The notes beneath the pieces were generated by a model, which made no database searches, was not told the DNA's origin, and was given only the letters and a program-made list of their open reading frames with translations. Shown here piece after piece: positions 49,899 to 60,928 of a DNA stretch of 64,000 nt. Location of the stretch: NCBI GenBank assembly GCA_002914805.1, contig JXTB01000298.1:81277-145276 (forward strand). The letters are read 5' to 3'. The DNA is from Parasponia andersonii. Lineage: Eukaryota; Streptophyta; Magnoliopsida; Rosales; Cannabaceae. Made by a program: the position numbers and the translations under genes. How positions within the stretch are numbered: position 1 is the stretch's first letter; every line of letters starts with the position of its first letter.

Positions 49899-50731
49899 TG
49901 TTTGAGCGGTTTCTCACCAGCCGTCTACGTGTCTCTGAACCGCTGATGCTGTACTCTCCAACTGTCCACGTGTCCTCGCTATTCCAAAAGTGCCCTGAAC
50001 TCCGGGCAGGGTCGGAGAGGCGGGGGTGACCACCTGCAAAGACTCTCCGATGCTTAAGTTAGTGGCCTATCTTTGATTCAGGGTAGCAAGGAATTAGTTC
50101 TATATGCATATATATTTGTTTCTTGCTCATAAGCTTTTTTCATACACTTCTTTTTTGTAAGCGTATATGTCCCATTCGGGAACGCATGACTCATATATAT
50201 GTAGTCCGGAGATTGTGAACCACTCGGGTCTCAATCTCAGGACTGAGTACCTTTTTCCTCAAAATGTTTCCCAGAAGTTACGGGCCGAGATTACCGTGAT
50301 CATCTCTGTATCGCTGTAGCTTAGTTTTCGCCACCTCCTATGGTTTGAATCTGTCAGGGGAGAGATTTGGTCAAATCGCCATTTTGTCAGGACGGCTTGC
50401 CCCCCTGCGCACGCCTACCCAAGATTGCATTAAATGCTCTATCTGGGTCTGGAGTTGTGAGTTACTTTCCTTCGTATTTTGATGGAAGACCCTTGGGGCT
50501 TCCGACCCCCCAGCTGTCGAGGTAAGGGTCTGACTGGGCCGAGTCTATCCAGGGTCTGTGATGGGCTCGGCCTTAACCTCAGACGGCCCAACGGCTGATT
50601 GTGAAATCACGTGTGATCCACATGGCCTTTAGCTAATCACTCTCGACGCCTATCAGACGGTGGGCCCCATTTGTGACCTGTTCTGTCACTTAATCGTCCA
50701 CGTGGTGCATGATTTGGGAACGGGTCCCACA
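49899..50731 (+). repeat. LTR 1 of the tandem element
   Basis: 833 bp, TGTTTGAGCGGTTTCTCACC to GGGAACGGGTCCCACA. It differs from LTR 2 and LTR 3 at scattered sites, many of them C/T or G/A transitions, as expected after methylation-driven decay. Confidence 0.8.
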
Positions 50732-50943
50732 ACTGCCCCCATTTCCCTACTTGATGGATTCATATCCGTCAAGTGAGGAAATCGTTTATCCGTTCCCCCA
50801 ATCTGGGGGGTGCACGTGGCTCCCTCCCTGCCGATGCGGAGGCACGCCATCCCATGTCACAAAATCTGTTTGAATTTTGAAGTTCCGACTGTTCGGTCTC
50901 CTTTGCTCTCCCCTTTTCCAGAAAAACTCTTCGGCTCCCCCTC

Positions 50944-50951
50944 TATAAAAA
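50944..50951 (+). promoter_or_regulatory. TATA box before ORF1, copy 1
   Basis: TATAAAAA in a CCCCCTC context, about 125 bp before the ATG at 51073 and about 210 bp beyond the end of LTR 1. A TATA box outside the LTR suggests that ORF1 has its own promoter. Confidence 0.55.
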
Positions 50952-51072
50952 CCGCAACTATGTTCATTTGCCACTTTACTAAAATCTTCAATCATTCTAG
51001 CCTCAGAAAATCCTAGGGTTTCCAACTTCTTCCCTTCTAGAGACTTTTACTCTTTCACTCGTATTCATAACA

Positions 51073-51627
51073 ATGGCTTCAAGTCAAAACCAGGAATTGC
51101 GCCCCGTTGTGGATTCAGAGCTGGATTCACTAAGGAGACAACTCTGCCTCCCTGGTGGAGTGACGCTGCAAATGGTCGAGGGCCCTGTGGATTGGGATCT
51201 TTGTCCTTGTGCCCCCGAAGGCTCTATCATCTTGGGCAGAAAACATCTGGACTGGCTGCGATTCTCCCTTCCTCCTCTGGTCCACCAATTCTTCTCTTTG
51301 ACGGGGATCCACCCGATGCAATTGAATGCAAACGGGGTCATGATTCTGATGGAGCTTTCCGCCCTGTCAGTACTCTATAATTTGCATATTGACCTGGAGG
51401 TGGTCTTTTATGCTTATAAGCTCATCCTCATCCTTAAGAAGAGTTCCTATCCCATCTTTTACCTCCAACCGCTGCCAGGACGTCATATCTTCTGGGGCCT
51501 GCCGAGGTCAGATAAACAATGGGACTCCCATGCCAAGCTATACGCCGTTGGAAGGGCGTGGTGCTCCTCTTTGATGAATGGAGAGCACTTCCAAGCTCCC
51601 TTAGCTTTCCTGCAGAGTAAGTGCTAG
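51073..51627 (+). CDS. gypsy-type transposon domain protein, ORF1 copy 1 (exon 1)
   Basis: This is an open 184-aa frame. SLPPLVHQFFSLTGIHPMQL (residues 64-83) and a following NANGVMILMELSALSVLY resemble the 'putative gypsy type transposon' domain (Pfam PF04195) found in plant element proteins. HIFWGLPRSDKQWDSHAKLY comes next. The ORF ends at an exon-end-like CTGCAGA/GTAAGT, and the intron acceptor TTGTGCAG lies near 51690, but the rest of the gene is deleted before LTR 2. So this is the intact first exon of a truncated gene. Copy 2 at 52910 is longer but broken. The role is unknown; the domain is DNA-element associated, without known catalytic activity. Confidence 0.6.
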   Translation: MASSQNQELRPVVDSELDSLRRQLCLPGGVTLQMVEGPVDWDLCPCAPEGSIILGRKHLDWLRFSLPPLVHQFFSLTGIHPMQLNANGVMILMELSALSVLYNLHIDLEVVFYAYKLILILKKSSYPIFYLQPLPGRHIFWGLPRSDKQWDSHAKLYAVGRAWCSSLMNGEHFQAPLAFLQSKC

Positions 51628-51739
51628 GTCGTGATTTTTGGGTCTGTGCCTTCCCCCTATGTTATTGCTCATGTTATTTTGTCTTGTGCAGCCTCAGCAG
51701 AAGAGAACAGGTTCGAGCCGCATTTGTCGGCAGGGCGGC

Positions 51740-52569
51740 TGTTAGAGCAGTTTCTCACCAGCCGTCCACATGTCTCTGAACCGCTGATGCTGTACTCTCC
51801 AACTGTCCACATGTCCTCGCTATCCCAAAAGTGTCCTGAACTCCAGGCAGGGTCGGAGAGCCGGGGGTGGCCACCTGCAAAGACTCTCCGATGCTTAAGT
51901 CAGTGGCCTATTTTTGATTCAAGGTAGCAAGGAATTAGTTCTATATGCGTATATGTTTATTTCTTGCTCATAAGATTTTTTCATACACTTTTTTTCTGTA
52001 AGCGTATATGCCCCATTCGGGAACGCATGGCTCATATATATATAGTCCGAAAATTGTGAACCACTCGGGTCTCAATCTCAGGACTGAGTATCTTTTTTCT
52101 CAAAATGTTTCCCAGAGGTCACGGGCCGAGATTACCGTGATCACCTCTATATCGCTGTAGCCTGGTTTCCGCCGCCTCCTATGGCTTGAATCTCTCAGGG
52201 GCGAGATTTGGTCAAATCACCGTTCTGTCAGGACGGCTTACCCCCCTGTGCATGCCTACCCAAGATTGCATTAAATGCTCTGTCTGGGTTTGGAGTTATG
52301 AGTTGCTTTCCATCGTATTTTGGTGGAAGACCCTTAGAGTTTCTGACCCCCCAGCTGTCGAGGTAAGAGTCTGATTGGGCCGAGTCTGTCTAAGGTCTGT
52401 GATGCCGTCCCTAACCTCGGACGGCCCAACGACTGATTGTGAAATCACATGTGATTCGCGTGGCCTTTAGCTAATCACTCTCGACTCCTGTCGAATGGTG
52501 GGCCCTGTTTATGACCTGTTCTGCCACTTAATCATCTATGTGGTGCATGATTTGGGAACGGGTCCTACA
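51740..52569 (+). repeat. LTR 2 of the tandem element
   Basis: 830 bp, TGTTAGAGCAGTTTCTCACC to GGGAACGGGTCCTACA. It begins directly after the truncated internal region 1. Confidence 0.8.
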
Positions 52570-52789
52570 ACTACCCCCATTTCCCTACTTGATGGATTCA
52601 TATCCGTCAAATGGGAAATCGTTCATCTGTTCCCCTAATCTGGGGGGTGCACATGGCTCCCTCCCTGCCGACGCGGAGGCACGCCATCCCATGTCACAAA
52701 ATCTATTTGAATTTCGAAGTTCCGACTGTTCGGTCTCCTTTGCTCTCCCATTTTCCAAAAAAACTCTTCGGTCCCCCTCTATAAAAACT

Positions 52790-52797
52790 GCAATTAT
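52790..52797 (+). promoter_or_regulatory. TATA box before ORF1, copy 2
   Basis: TATAAAAA in the same context as the box at 50944, about 120 bp before the ATG at 52910. Confidence 0.5.
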
Positions 52798-52909
52798 GTT
52801 CATTTACTACTTTACTAAAATCTTCAATCATTCTAGCCTCATAAAATCCTAGGGTTTCCGATTTCTTCCTTTTGTAGAGACTTTTACTCTTTCACTCGTA
52901 TTCAGAACA

Positions 52910-55398
52910 ATGGCTTCAAGTCAAAACCAGGAATTGCGCCCCGTCGTGGATTCAGAGCTGGATTCACTAAGGAGGCAACTTTGCCTCCCTGGTGGAGTGA
53001 CGCTGCAAAGGGTCGAGGGCCCTGTGGATTGGTATCTTCGTTCTTGTGCCCCCGAAGGCTCTATTATCTTGGGCAGAAAACATCTGGACTGGCTGCGATT
53101 CTCCCTTCCTCCTCTGGTCCACCAATTCTTCTCTTTGACGGGGATCCACCCGATGCAATTGAATGCAAACGGGGTCATGATTCTGATGGAGCTTTCCGCC
53201 CTGTCAGTACTCTATAATTTGCATATTGACCTGGAGGTGGTCTTTTATGCTTAGAAGCTCACTCTCATCCCCAAGAAGAGTTCTTATCCCACCTTTTACC
53301 TCCAACCGCTGCCGGAACGTCATATCTTCTGGGGCCTGCCGAGGTCAGATAAACAATGGGACTCTCATGCCAAGCTATACGTCGTTGGAGGGGCGTGGTG
53401 CTCCCCTTGGGTGAATGGAGAGCACTTCCAAGTTCTCTCAGCTTTCCTGCAGAGTAAGTACTAGGTCGTGATTTTTGGGTCTGTGCGTTCCCCCTATGTT
53501 ATTGCTCATGTTATTTTGTCTTGTGCAACCTCGGCAGAAGAGAACAGGTTTGAGCCGCATTTGTCGGCGGGCGGCTCAAAGGCCTGGAGGGGATCATCAT
53601 CTTCAGATCTCCCGGAGACTGCAGGCACATCTAGGCCGTCCTCAACTCCCTGACGATGAACATAATGCCAAGGATGGTTTCATACCTCCCATTCCCTTTG
53701 GATACCTGGGTCATTACAAAGCACATGCGGAGCCGACTTGACGCCTCTGCCCTGAACTGATTCCGCTGGGACGAACATGACCGAATCGCTATGATGGGTC
53801 GGCAGGTTACGGCTTCAAGCCAATTGGCGGGCACCAACGATCTGGTGGCGCCGTCTAGTCACGATCTCGAGAAGGCCACATGTTGGAGCGCAGATAACGG
53901 CTTCTTTCAGAACCCTGGTAGGTAACTTTCAACTTATCGCCTTTTCTACATAAATATTTTATTCTAATCGCACTCATATGTCATCGCAGATAACAGGGAA
54001 CGACTAGGACTCTCCAAAGAGCAGCTCGCAAGGGTATATAAAATAAACAACCTTCTGATCGAAGAGTTTGATTGGAAGAAGCTTGGGATGACCAAGAACT
54101 TAGTTGCTTGTGGACTGCTTCCAAGGGGAGCCACCTTCCCAGATTCTTCTAACCATCCCATTAAACCTTCGAGCTCGAAGGAGAAGCTGAGAAAATAGAA
54201 GGAAAAGGGTGTCTCGTCTTCAAAACCCAGGAAACGAAAAGCACCTGCTAGACCTACAGTCTCAGAAGCATTGTCTTCAGAAGCTGCATCGCCACCAATC
54301 TCTCATCAGCAAAAAGGTAGTTATTTTTCTTTTTCCTCTTGTCATATTATTTCACCTCGCATGTTGACCCGCATATTTGTACAAAAATGGTTATTAGCAA
54401 CGGACTGCGAGCACTGCCTTCCACTCTGGGGTCAATGACAAAGTCTAAGACACCAGAGAGCACACCTCCAACAATGAAAGGGAAAGAGAAGGTCGACACT
54501 TCAAAGAAACAAAAATTCGCTGTCAAGGATATCCCGCCAAGCATGCCTCCTCTTCAGTCTCCACTAACTGCGAGCCAACCTGAGCCACCCAAGGAGACGA
54601 CCACTTCTGATGAAGGACCGAGCCAAGTCAATAAAGACGAGGAGCTTTTCACACTCCTTCGTCAACTGCCAAAAAAAGCTAGTATGAGCACGACCTTCAT
54701 CGACCGTTTTACCTCTAAAGATGGCCTGGGAGAGGATGAAGTGACGATCAGCCAAGATTGCCTTTGGTTCTGTGATGAGGATGTTAGCGAATGTAAGCAT
54801 CTTCTATTTTCTCTCTTTAACACATTTTTCTGGTATTGATGTGTTATATTTTCAGATTGCTGCAGCTGCTATTTTGATGCATGACCCGGTCTTTGAATGT
54901 ATTGAAAAAGTCGAAGAAATAACCCAAGTATTCGAGGACTCAGAAAAGGCTTGCGAAGAAGAGAAAAAATCCTTCGAATTGGAGAATCGGCAGCTACGCA
55001 AGGATCTAGCCAAGGAAAAGTTCGAAAAGGAGAAGCTCGAGGAGAAAATTAAAGAACTTGAGAAGATAATCTCCGAGCATCCGGATATTCTAGAGAAGGC
55101 AATGATAGATGCGGCTCACAAGGTTATAGAAGAGTTCAAGGCCACTGAAGGCAAGGAGCTCGAAGAAAAAGCTAGTGACATTGCCTCGTCGACCATAATA
55201 TATAATATCTTTTGCGAGCATTCGGATTTCATCTTTTCTATCCTTGGTGAAAATGTGGTCGAGCTTGTCTATCCCACAGACGGCGTCAAATTGTTGGAGC
55301 AGTTTCTCACCAGCCGTCCACATGTCTCTGAACTGCTGATGCTGTACTCTCCAACTGTCCACATGTCCTCGCTATCCCAAAAGTACCCTGAACTCTAG
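52910..55398 (+). pseudogene. gypsy-type transposon domain plus coiled-coil gene, copy 2, broken
   Basis: Same start as copy 1, but TAT has become TAG at 53252-53254, stopping translation at 114 aa. After it the frame continues as in copy 1 to an exon end near 53453. Further exon-like pieces follow. One near 53990-54316 (AERLGLSKEQLARVYKIN-like stretch) has a second nonsense TAG at 54196-54198. One at about 54390-54792 is Ser/Pro/Lys-rich. One from 54866 encodes SAILMHDPVFECIEKVEEIT and a strong Glu/Lys coiled coil of about 90 residues. Junctions look like real splice sites, for example GAAT/GTAAGC to TGCTGCAG/CTGCT, which restores frame. The frame runs into LTR 3 and stops at 55398. Exon limits other than the first and last are approximate. 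Confidence 0.6.
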
Positions 55399-56123
55399 GC
55401 AGGGTCGGAGAGGTGGGGGTGGCCACCTGCAAAGACTCTCTGATGCTTAAGTTAGTGGTCTATCTTTGATTCAGGGTAGCAAGGAATTAGTTCTACATGC
55501 GTATATGTTTGTTTCTTGCTCATAAGCTTTTTTCATACACTTCTTTTTTATAAGCGTATATGCCCCATTCGGGAACGCAAGGCTCATATATATGTAGTCC
55601 GCAGATTGTGAACCACTCGGGTCTCAATCTCAGGACTGAATACCTTTTTCCTCAAAATGTTTCCCAGAGGTCACGGACCGTGATTACCGTGATCACCTCT
55701 GTATCGTTGTAGCCTGGTTTCCGCCGCCTCCTATGGCTTGAATCTGTCAGGGGCGAGATTTGGTCAAATCGCCGTTCTGTCAGGACGGCTTGCCCACCTG
55801 CATACTCCTACCCAAGATTGCATTAAATGCTCTGTCTGGGTTTAGAGTTGTGAGTTGCTTTTCATACTATTTTGGTGGAAGACCCTTTGGGCTTCGGACC
55901 CCTCAGCTGTCGAGGTAAGGGTATGACTATGCCGAGTCTGTCCAGGATCTATGATGGGCTCGGCCCTAACCTCAGACGGCCCAACGACTGATTGTGAAAT
56001 CACATGTGATCCGCGTGGCCTTTAGCTAATCACTCTCGACGCCTGTCGGACGGTGGGCCCTGTTTGTGACCTCTCTGCCACTTAATCGTCCTCGTGGTGC
56101 ATGATTTGGGAACGGGTCCCAGA
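55292..56123 (+). repeat. LTR 3 of the tandem element
   Basis: 832 bp, TGTTGGAGCAGTTTCTCACC to GGGAACGGGTCCCAGA. It is followed directly by ATCTT, the same 5-mer that precedes LTR 1. Confidence 0.8.
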
Positions 56124-56128
56124 ATCTT

Positions 56129-58458
56129 CATATACATGTCATATATGTATGTGTAGGAATACGGGAGCTAGAAATATGATGACATGTATTCTGCTGTGCA
56201 CTTGTTTAATCTGCTCCAACTGCATGCGTGCAATCAGCTGTGACTTGTACACAATATCATTCCTTAGGCAAAGTTGATGACAGACATGGTACTTATCATT
56301 CTTGTTCTACTTCTTGTAAGTTATACATAATTACAGGCTATATTGATAATGCGATTAACTACTACTCTTGTTTCCCTTTTTCCCCCTTCATTTACTATTT
56401 CATAATTGCATCAAGGGGATAGGTCCCCCGGCCAGTCCTCTTTTTATTTCTTAATTCATATATGGAAATAAGTAGATATATAGATATTTATACAACCCGC
56501 AAACAAGACGTAATGAATTTTTATGGACTAGATATCCTTTCTAGTATTTTAGCTTGCTTAATATGTAGTTGAATACTGAATATTTGACAAACAGCTAATT
56601 GCAATGTTGCAACAATGGCATATATAGCATAGGATTAGTACTGAAACAGGGGGATAAAATTTGATGATCTAAAATGCCTAGGCTGAATCTTTTTCTAACT
56701 CAATCTGGTTTCTTACAAGTTATAACCCCTCAGTTAATCTACGGCAGAAACTTGATGCCTAATCCCAACACTCTTTGCATATACATATGCATTATACCGA
56801 AACTCACTTGTCAGGTAGAGGGTGAAATTTATGGCAGACTAGTAAAGAAATTTCTGAGTAGACTTAGCTCCAAGTTTGCTTTCAACTTATATATATATAT
56901 ATATATACGTCTCTTGTATGTTACCTCTTCTGCGTTACAAAGGGTTAATTGGGCTGAATTTAGAAAAGCTAACTGGGTATCTAAACTTGCATGAATTGAC
57001 GACTTAATTGGATTTGGGTCGAAATCATCAACTTGGCCGTGGTAAAAATTTAATATCGTAACGTCAAGTTCTGTTTAATCCTATATAATATTCCTAATTA
57101 ATTAGCTAGTAATGATTAATACACTCTGAAACAACTGCCAATTAATCGTGCAAATGTATGCCATAACAAAGCATATATTAAATACCAATCAATTCTACGA
57201 CTGTCATTATGAGATTAATATTGTATGCTTTAGCACCTAGCTAGTAATTCTAGTTCTTCAACGTTATATATTTCTACATACACATCTAGCAGGAATAATT
57301 ACTATATACGAAAGTTTTCTTTGTCACTATTTAGATGATAAATTTTTCACCCTCGGAACCAAATATAAATTTTATTTTCTATTTTACTTGTGTATGATTT
57401 TCAATTTTGAAAATGCATGATTCTAACCATTTTAATATTCATTTCATGTGTCATTGATATTTATAGCTAAAGGCACGCACCAACTCAACTTACAAGCAAG
57501 TAACATCAGACTGCCATTCCATAAGAATCTTGTTTTACCATGACAGAATTATAAAAGTACATGTGCAGTTTCAACATTATAGTATTTTTGTGAGCCCGTG
57601 TAGAAGTGGGGCCAGAGACTGCAAACTGATATGCTAATTTGGTAGATTGGTGTACCATTTGAAAATTAAGAGTATGGCATGAAGAAGGTGTTAATCCAAA
57701 TAAAGTCAAAAATAATTTTTGCACAAAGTATTGATTTCACACGCATATACATGATACAGTGTCACGAGAATGTCAAGAAAACAGTTGGGCTAATCTTTTT
57801 TTCTTTCCTTGTGATAATCTGGCTATATGTGATTCGAACAAAAATATCAATCATCTAAGTACTGTACTTGTCATTCTCTTTATCTTCGCTTCACATACTC
57901 TGGCTACTTTACCATATATAAGTCATAGGCCATGTGTCCAGTGCGCTGCAGTATTGACCAAATACACAAGTGTAGTAGATATTATTGCAATAATTTGGTT
58001 CAAATATCGTGCGAGTAAAGCTTACATGCCGTCCTCCCGACGCCCTACTTCTACTATATGTAAAATTTATTGTTTGTTAATTTCTACTTTTATTGAACTA
58101 GTGGTAGCACCCACAAGTGTTCCAGCAATTTGAGAGGAAGCTGCTACCTCAATCAATACATAAACTCCAAAGTCAAGAAAATACAGGTACACTTTCTTCA
58201 GCATTTCGTTCGTCTACAAAATTATTTATATATTTGTAGACGGTATCATTTTTCATACATATATTTATATGTGGAATAGTAAAACAGGCTAGCAATAGAA
58301 GATATGCATAAATAATAATGTTATACGTCTCTATCATTGCTACACCATTTCCTTGAAAGTTTAAAATTCATCAGCGGGGCCACATTTAGTCTTTCTGTGG
58401 AATTAATATAGAGCAGGTTCCTGTCCTCGTATAAACAAGTTGGCTTTGAAAGACTTGG

Positions 58459-58498
<40 letters not shown>

Positions 58499-59380
58499 AT
58501 AAGAAGGAAGTCACAACTTGAATAAATTGAAAAAGGCTGATTCTTGCACGTTAAGGTAAAGTGATCTCTTTGACTTTTTAAACATACATATATAGTTATG
58601 GTCCTTCCTAGAAAAGTCACCCTATTACTTGTTTTGGGTCCTCCACTACATATACTTAGTGCTATGTTATTACTAGCAAGCTAGCTTTCTAGTCCCTCAA
58701 AGTTTAAACATAATACACAGACAGATTAATTTGTGGGGGAAAATATATACCTATTGGTTTTAGTCAGAAAGCCTTGGTCTCGATGACACACCCAACAGTC
58801 GACAATATTGAAGCTGATGAAGATTATAAGAGACGAAGGCAAAAGATTTGATACAATTGATATACCAAGAAACTGCATTAGATAAATAATAAGCAAATAG
58901 AAATAAATCTTTACACTGATCGATCAGTACTAATCTTTATCCAAAAAATAAGAAAGCACGACCCCCCACTTGAGAGTTTTGATGGCATACGAACGCTGGA
59001 GCATCATGTTTGGCATGAAGACAATTAACACACAAAGACAAGAGAGATTGACCCCACAGGGATTAAAGGAGGAGAACTAAATAGCAAGACTACAGAGAAT
59101 CCTCTTTAAATGCCAAAGCAGTAGTACCAAGTATCAACAATTGTCAAATAGACTAGCTAGTACTAGGAAACTAATAAAACTAAAACAAAATATAATAAAC
59201 TGGAAGCTGCTGATAGAAGCTAGCTAGAAGTGGGCAAAAGTAGTTCCTTGAGCTATCGTACTGAGCTCTCTGCCGAAAAATTCCCAGAAGGATCCAAAGA
59301 TGACCATTATCACGTTTGATCATTAAAAGACTACTGACTAGCCACTAGCTAGAAAATTAACAAGCTGTAATAAGTGATCA
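56129..59380. other. intergenic, no gene seen
   Basis: AT-rich spacer between the LTR element and the C2H2 gene. The longest ORF (57759-58133, plus, 124 aa) has no recognisable domain and no homologue that I know. A (TA)n run lies at 58460-58492. The last several hundred bases should include the 3' UTR of the zinc-finger gene. Confidence 0.5.
58460..58492. repeat. (TA)n microsatellite
   Basis: About 33 bp of AT dinucleotide. Confidence 0.9.
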
Positions 59381-60879
59381 CTAACTGAATAGATGATGAT
59401 CCTCGTTACCTTCATCAGGTGGAGGCTGGTTCAGATCAATATCGAGAAGCCGCCTTGGAGCTGGAGGNCGGCAATCTTGTTATGAATGGACATGTGACCT
59501 CCGAGCGCTTGGTAACTAGGGAATGATCTCTTGCAAACACTGCATACGTATTTGGAGGTGGAGCAGCTGGAGCTAATTGCCTTAGTCACTAGTGCATTTG
59601 GTTGTTTTGGTTTTGGTTTTGGTTTCTTTTTCTCTTCGGCCTGAGGGGGGGCAGGGTCAAGGTCAAGGTCAAGCTGGTCAATGTCATCTACGAGTTTCAT
59701 CTTTCTTCGACTTTTCCTCATCCTTAGCTTCCAGTTCAGAATGCTGTTCTGGCTGCTGCTGTTGCTGCTATCGGAATTATAATCCTCATCATCCTCATCC
59801 TCATCCACCATCTCGTCCTCTTCCTTGGCGAATTTTCTTTTCTTGATGATATTTTTCTTGTGATCTTTTGGTGGCGCAGGCGGCCGATTGTTGTAATTAG
59901 TATTGGCGGGAGACGCTCGAGCAAGCATCATGAGATCAAGAACGGCTTCGTTCATGCGCTCCTCCAAACCAGAGCATCCGCCAGAATCATCATCATCATC
60001 CTCCTCATCATCGTCGTCATCATCATCATCATCATCACGAGAAGCGGAAGCAGTGATGGCGGATGCAGCAGCGGTACTAGTTGTACTACTTGCAAGGCTT
60101 TTGCGACCTCTCTTGGCGGTAACCGCCCAAGTCTTGGTGACAAGCGGATCATCAGCAGCAGCAGCAGCAGTTGAATGAATGACATTATTATTATTCTGAT
60201 CATCATCAAGATCATGCTGATGATGGTGGGGATGATCAGTGGTGGATGATATGGAGGAACAAGTGGGCTTAGTTGGTATCAGTGGAGGGAGGGAAGTAGT
60301 GGTAGTAGTAGTGGTGGTGGTGGGCTTAGGAGGTTCAATACCCCTCCAAGTCCTCTCCGGATGGGATCTCATGTGGCCGAAAAGAGCCTTAATGGAAGGG
60401 AAAGTCTTGAAACATATGGGACATATGTTAGTACAAGAAGAGGAAGCTGTTGAACCAGAGGGTGCAGAAGACTCCTTTGTGGCCTTAAAGTTAGCATTAG
60501 TTCTACTACTAATGCTAATACTATTAATTTTGTTAGTAAGACCAGTAGTACTAGTAGTAGTAGTAGCAGCAGCTGCCTGTTGATTGTGCATTCTCTTGTG
60601 ACCCCCAAGAGCCTTACCTGACTTGAACCTCTTATGGCATACTTGGCACTTAGAAGGCAACAGTGCTACTAGTTCTTGGTCTTCTTCATCTTCATCTTCT
60701 TTTTCCTTTTCTTCTTCTTCTTCTTCTTCTTTTACTTCATAATTATCTTTATTGGGCTCCGGTTTTGGAATCTTGAGCTTCAAACACAGTCGTCCATTGC
60801 TGGCGGCACCGCTTGTTTTGACTGTGGAGGCTTCCATGGAGATCTCTTGATGATCACAGCTGCCTAATTCCTGATCCAT
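59381..60879 (-). CDS. C2H2 zinc-finger transcription factor with a frameshifted EAR motif
   Basis: Intronless frame from ATG 60879. The three plant-type C2H2 fingers are residues 78-98 (KALGGH core), 153-173 (KALFGH) and 446-466 (QALGGH), each CX2CX12HX3H. Between them lie acidic runs (Asp/Glu near 285-300 and 355-370), Thr and Ala runs, and basic patches such as KKRKF, a possible nuclear signal. Such proteins are nuclear DNA-binding regulators. As written, the frame passes an N at 59467 and stops at 59431 after an unrelated tail. If the N stands for two bases, the downstream frame reads PPAPRRLLDIDLNQPPP and stops at 59381. DLNQPP is a DLNxxP-type EAR repression motif, as expected at the C-terminus of this family. 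I therefore give 59381 as the true end and infer a repressor. Neighbour order suggests relation to At5g56200. Confidence 0.88.
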
Positions 60880-60881
60880 AC

Positions 60882-60883
<2 letters not shown>

Positions 60884-60925
<42 letters not shown>
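60884..60925. repeat. (CT)n in the C2H2 leader
   Basis: About 42 bp of CT ending five bases upstream of the C2H2 start codon; it reads GA on the coding strand and so lies in the 5' UTR. Confidence 0.9.

Positions 60926-60928
<3 letters not shown>

Larger units (their letters stand above)
49894..56128 (+). mobile_element. tandem LTR element: LTR-internal-LTR-internal-LTR
   Basis: Three same-orientation terminal repeats of about 830 bp (49899-50731, 51740-52569, 55292-56123) each start TGTT(T/A/G)GAGC. Two end in CACA/TACA and the third in CAGA. The whole array is flanked by ATCTT at 49894-49898 and 56124-56128, so it behaves as one insertion. The first internal region (1.0 kb) equals the first 1.0 kb of the second (2.7 kb). 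The internal DNA encodes a gypsy-type 'putative transposon' domain and a coiled coil, spread over several exons. I see no protease, reverse transcriptase or integrase, so it is non-autonomous. No clear tRNA primer site follows the first LTR, which is odd for a retrotransposon. Confidence 0.75.

Noticed and set aside
57759..58133. 124-aa plus-strand ORF
   Set aside because: No recognisable domain, AT-rich context, no supporting promoter or splice structure. A random ORF of this size is expected in 64 kb.
60001..60583. Several ORFs opposite and within the C2H2 gene
   Set aside because: They translate the same trinucleotide-rich low-complexity tracts in other frames.
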